This document shows, piece after piece, positions 61,321-64,000 of a stretch of 64,000 bases of DNA. Where the stretch lies: NCBI RefSeq assembly GCF_000150275.1, contig NW_002060946.1, positions 4,253,035 through 4,317,034 on the forward strand. Reading direction: 5' to 3'. Position 1 is the first letter of the stretch. Every line of letters begins with the position of its first letter. This DNA is from Trichoplax adhaerens (lineage: Eukaryota > Placozoa > Uniplacotomia > Trichoplacea > Trichoplacidae). The notes beneath the pieces were generated by a model. The model was not told the DNA's origin. It searched no databases and saw only the letters and a list, made by a program, of their open reading frames with translations. Position numbers and translations under genes: made by a program.

Positions 61321-61387
61321 TGGGTCTGACATCCTTGCAACTGAACCGTGTTGGCCCGGCAACATCTCCGCTGCGACCTACACCATC

Positions 61388-63580
61388 ATGGCTGGCAATT
61401 ATCAAAATGAACTTTCCTCAAATTTAATGCGCATGAAAGTAAGTCAATCTCTTTTGGTTGCTGTTGTCAAGCTTTCATTTCGAGATCCGTTGACTTAAGT
61501 TGGATTGGTTGAATTCTAAGCTGACAGTAGCAATACGATAATAGTAATACAGTAAGCACCATGATTCAATGGACTGATGCTGTGCAGTGTCCATCTTCTT
61601 CTAGTTCTTGTACTAAATAGCAAGCCCTGTCCATGATTATAGCTGCAGCATAATATTATCTTATTTGCTATCGTACTGTGAGGCCAATCGAGCTTCAATT
61701 TCTACAATAAGATTGAAAAAGCATATCTGTTTAACGTATAGGGTTGACAATGTTTGCAATGGCATGTCGATCAACTGACAATGCATAAAATGACCACTCT
61801 GCTGCTGCACGAGGGTATATACTGTACTCGTATACTGTATACTGTTGTAGGGTCTTGACTACTGTACAGTATTAAGCAACTCATCAACCGAAAGCAATTT
61901 CCCACCATGAAATCGACACATAGATTCATGATAAAGGGGATTCGGTTAAGACAGTTATCTACTTTACAATTTACTCTTTCAGTCTGAAAGAAATCTACTG
62001 TGTAGTTGTACCATTGATTTTGCCATGCCATCCTGAAGATAGTATAATCTACGTATAGATGATAAAGGATGTGTTCTCCGATGTTGTCTACATTTGGTAG
62101 TCAGCTGATCCAGTTTCAATCTCCTTCAGTCATATTGCCCCCAAAAAGAATTATGATTGCTTAAGTTAAAGTTAAACCTCCTTCTAATGCAAAGTAGGTA
62201 TAGTTTATTTTAATCGTTGTTGAACCTTTTGGAAGCTGGTCGTTAACGCGGTTAATTCAAATCAAATCCTTTCATTCTGATTGCAAGTAGGATTACTAAG
62301 AAATCAATAACAGTTTCCTATAATTTCAATCATCCTACAGTATACAGTATACACAATGCAATGCAAATACGATTAATAATTGGTACTTCGAAAGAAATAT
62401 CCCCGTAAGAAGTAATTGCTACTCCTAAATTACGCTGTACCTCTGATTATACCTTGTAAAACATGAAATCAAGATGTAGCATCTAGGTAGTTACACAAGG
62501 ATAAAGCAGCATACTAAGCTAGACATTCACAATCCTGTAATATTCCATGATTTTATAAACAAGTCTTATTTAGTATTGAATTTTTATTTATTTAGTTTAT
62601 GCAACGTAACAATAAGAGATCAGATATTGCTGAAGATACCAATAATACTTTAAATACTTCCCAAAATTATGGTGCTTTTCAAATAAGGTGAGTTACATAT
62701 ATTTGTTTACAGCTTGGATAGACTTAGCTAAAAGAAATCAATTAATGTAAATATATTACAGCGTAAAGCATTGATCACTAATGTTATATTCATTATTTTA
62801 CAGTAAAAATATAGTGATGATTCCTAGTTACGTTCCATGTAAGCCATTATTTGAACTCGGTAGAATGTCCTTTAGAAATTTTAATCCAGAAATAGAGGTA
62901 CTATTTTATGCCTGAAACATTTTATCTTGAATCTTTATGACATTTTATAGCTCTGATACTGTACCGGTATCGAAAGTTGCTTTGCTAACTATATTCAATA
63001 TTCTGCTCGCTAAATATTGCCAATGTTTGTCCTACAGAAACTTTACAATGAGCAATACACAATCTATGAACAAAGTTTAGCTAAAAATTCTGAAAATACA
63101 ACAACAACAACAACAGAAACAGATTTAAGTGCAGAAAAGGATATTTCAGATGAAGAATTGGCTAGAAGGTATTCTTATAATTGATTAATAAAATTCTAGT
63201 AACTTTAGAATTGCAAATTGGCTATGACGCTATTTCTGTATGTATCATCTTGCGTATCCCTACAACACTATTTACTAATTTACCTGTACCGATAGCAATT
63301 ATACTAGTAGCATTGATGACATTGTTGGCGTTAACAATTTTTAAAATTCTAATTCTAATTCAGCTAAAATTAAGTGTCCTTCATTAAATGGGTACTAAGC
63401 CTAGCGTAATCATTGAATTTTCTGTTACTTCATAGATATAATACTTTAGTCGATAGTATTGGTAAGAAACTAAAAAAGAAGAGATCTAGCAGCCATATGA
63501 ATCAGGCATCCCCGATGCAATCTAGTACTTCTTTCCAGCCGTTTAAGAAAAAGAAAAAATTCTTAAAGCCTAACGTATAA
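61388..63580 (+). CDS. MPHOSPH6: M-phase phosphoprotein 6, exosome cofactor
   Basis: Five exons: 61388-61438, 62596-62687, 62804-62897, 63038-63168 and 63436-63580, in phase, 170 residues (human 160). The N-terminus LSSNLMRMK joins across a 1.16-kb intron to FMQRNNKR, reproducing the family's LLRMKFMQR-type start. GRMSFRNFNPEIEKLY is the family's most conserved block, and DISDEELARRYNTLVDSIGK follows, then a basic tail ending KKKFLKPNV. MPP6 binds RNA and docks MTR4 to the nuclear RNA exosome for 5.8S rRNA 3' processing. A run of six Thr encoded by ACA repeats (from about 63099) interrupts the linker between the two conserved blocks. The gene is head-to-head with DNAJA. Confidence 0.95.
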
Positions 63581-64000
63581 TCGATGGTCCTTATAAAATT
63601 TTTAAGAATATTTTCTTCCTAAACTATGTAAATACAACCTATAAATGAAGCATAATAAATTCTTATAATTTTATAATCTTTGTAAATATGATGCAAAAAA
63701 TACGAGATATGGTAATAGGAAATCGACAAATAACCTTGTAGATAGCAACACAAAATCAACGAGCTCAAGTTGATTCAACATCAATAGCTTTTACTTTTAT
63801 TTCTACGATTTTTTTATATAATATTGCTGGCAGTTTAGAATTTAAAACATTAAATTGCGAGTACCATTGAACTACAGATACTACAGTATTGTGAGCTAGT
63901 CTTTAAACCTAGAAATGCCTAGATCATAGAAGTAAAAAATTTTGATTTGGCAATATGTGTCGACTGTTTGAATTTAGCAGTCTTCTCTCGATCGTCCATG
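63581..64000. other. downstream of MPHOSPH6, no gene seen
   Basis: Holds the 3' UTR and poly(A) signal of MPHOSPH6, then AT-rich DNA to the window end with no convincing coding frame. Confidence 0.5.
63654..63659 (+). terminator. polyadenylation signal of MPHOSPH6
   Basis: AATAAA about 75 bp after the TAA at 63578-63580; the first such hexamer downstream of the stop. Confidence 0.55.

Overview
The window is eukaryotic nuclear DNA: AT-rich, with short canonical GT-AG introns (about 70-500 nt), tiny exons and metazoan gene content. Gene models were built by hand from exon phase, splice sites and family motifs. The genes include dysbindin, a ZCCHC2/14-type protein, DNAJA, MPHOSPH6 and a MARVEL tetraspan, together with Mgm101, a mitochondrial DNA recombination protein best known from fungi. 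This mix, with compact introns, suggests an early-branching animal (placozoan or sponge). That is an inference; no species call can be made from sequence alone.

Region 1-9.5 kb: a possible three-exon small membrane protein (minus, 1644-2299), a well-supported four-exon MARVEL-domain tetraspan (minus, 3904-6714), then intergenic DNA with palindromic GTAC-rich sequence and a long hairpin.

Region 9.5-33.9 kb: a gene-poor tandem array of about five degenerate duplication units. Each unit began as one intronless gene for a secreted, N-glycosylated, alpha-helical protein plus several kb of spacer. Three genes are intact (9692-10399, 17492-18229, 27185-27946), each with a TATA box about 100 bp upstream of the ATG. 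Two units hold fossils (about 14377-14530 and 21519-21660). I do not recognise the family. Its architecture (signal peptide, amphipathic helices, conserved cysteines, many sequons, fast divergence, intronless in an intron-rich genome) makes it the most interesting system here; a helical-cytokine-like or other secreted signalling or defence role is only a hypothesis.

Region 34-64 kb: a compact run of conserved intron-rich genes. Mgm101 (plus, 35303-37773) is tail-to-tail with dysbindin (minus, 38475-41302). Then come a minisatellite and a gap; the ZCCHC2/14-like PX plus zinc-knuckle gene (minus, 45083-51816); a rhodanese-domain gene (plus, 54241-55063) tail-to-tail with DNAJA (minus, 55965-60496); and MPHOSPH6 (plus, 61388-63580), head-to-head with DNAJA. 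Clusters of a self-complementary TGTACAGTACA-type repeat lie just upstream of most of these starts and are nearly absent as clusters from the secreted-protein array.

The conserved genes do not form a pathway: they cover mitochondrial DNA maintenance, BLOC-1 trafficking, mRNA-tail regulation, Hsp70 co-chaperoning and rRNA processing. The only functional cluster by descent is the secreted-protein array.
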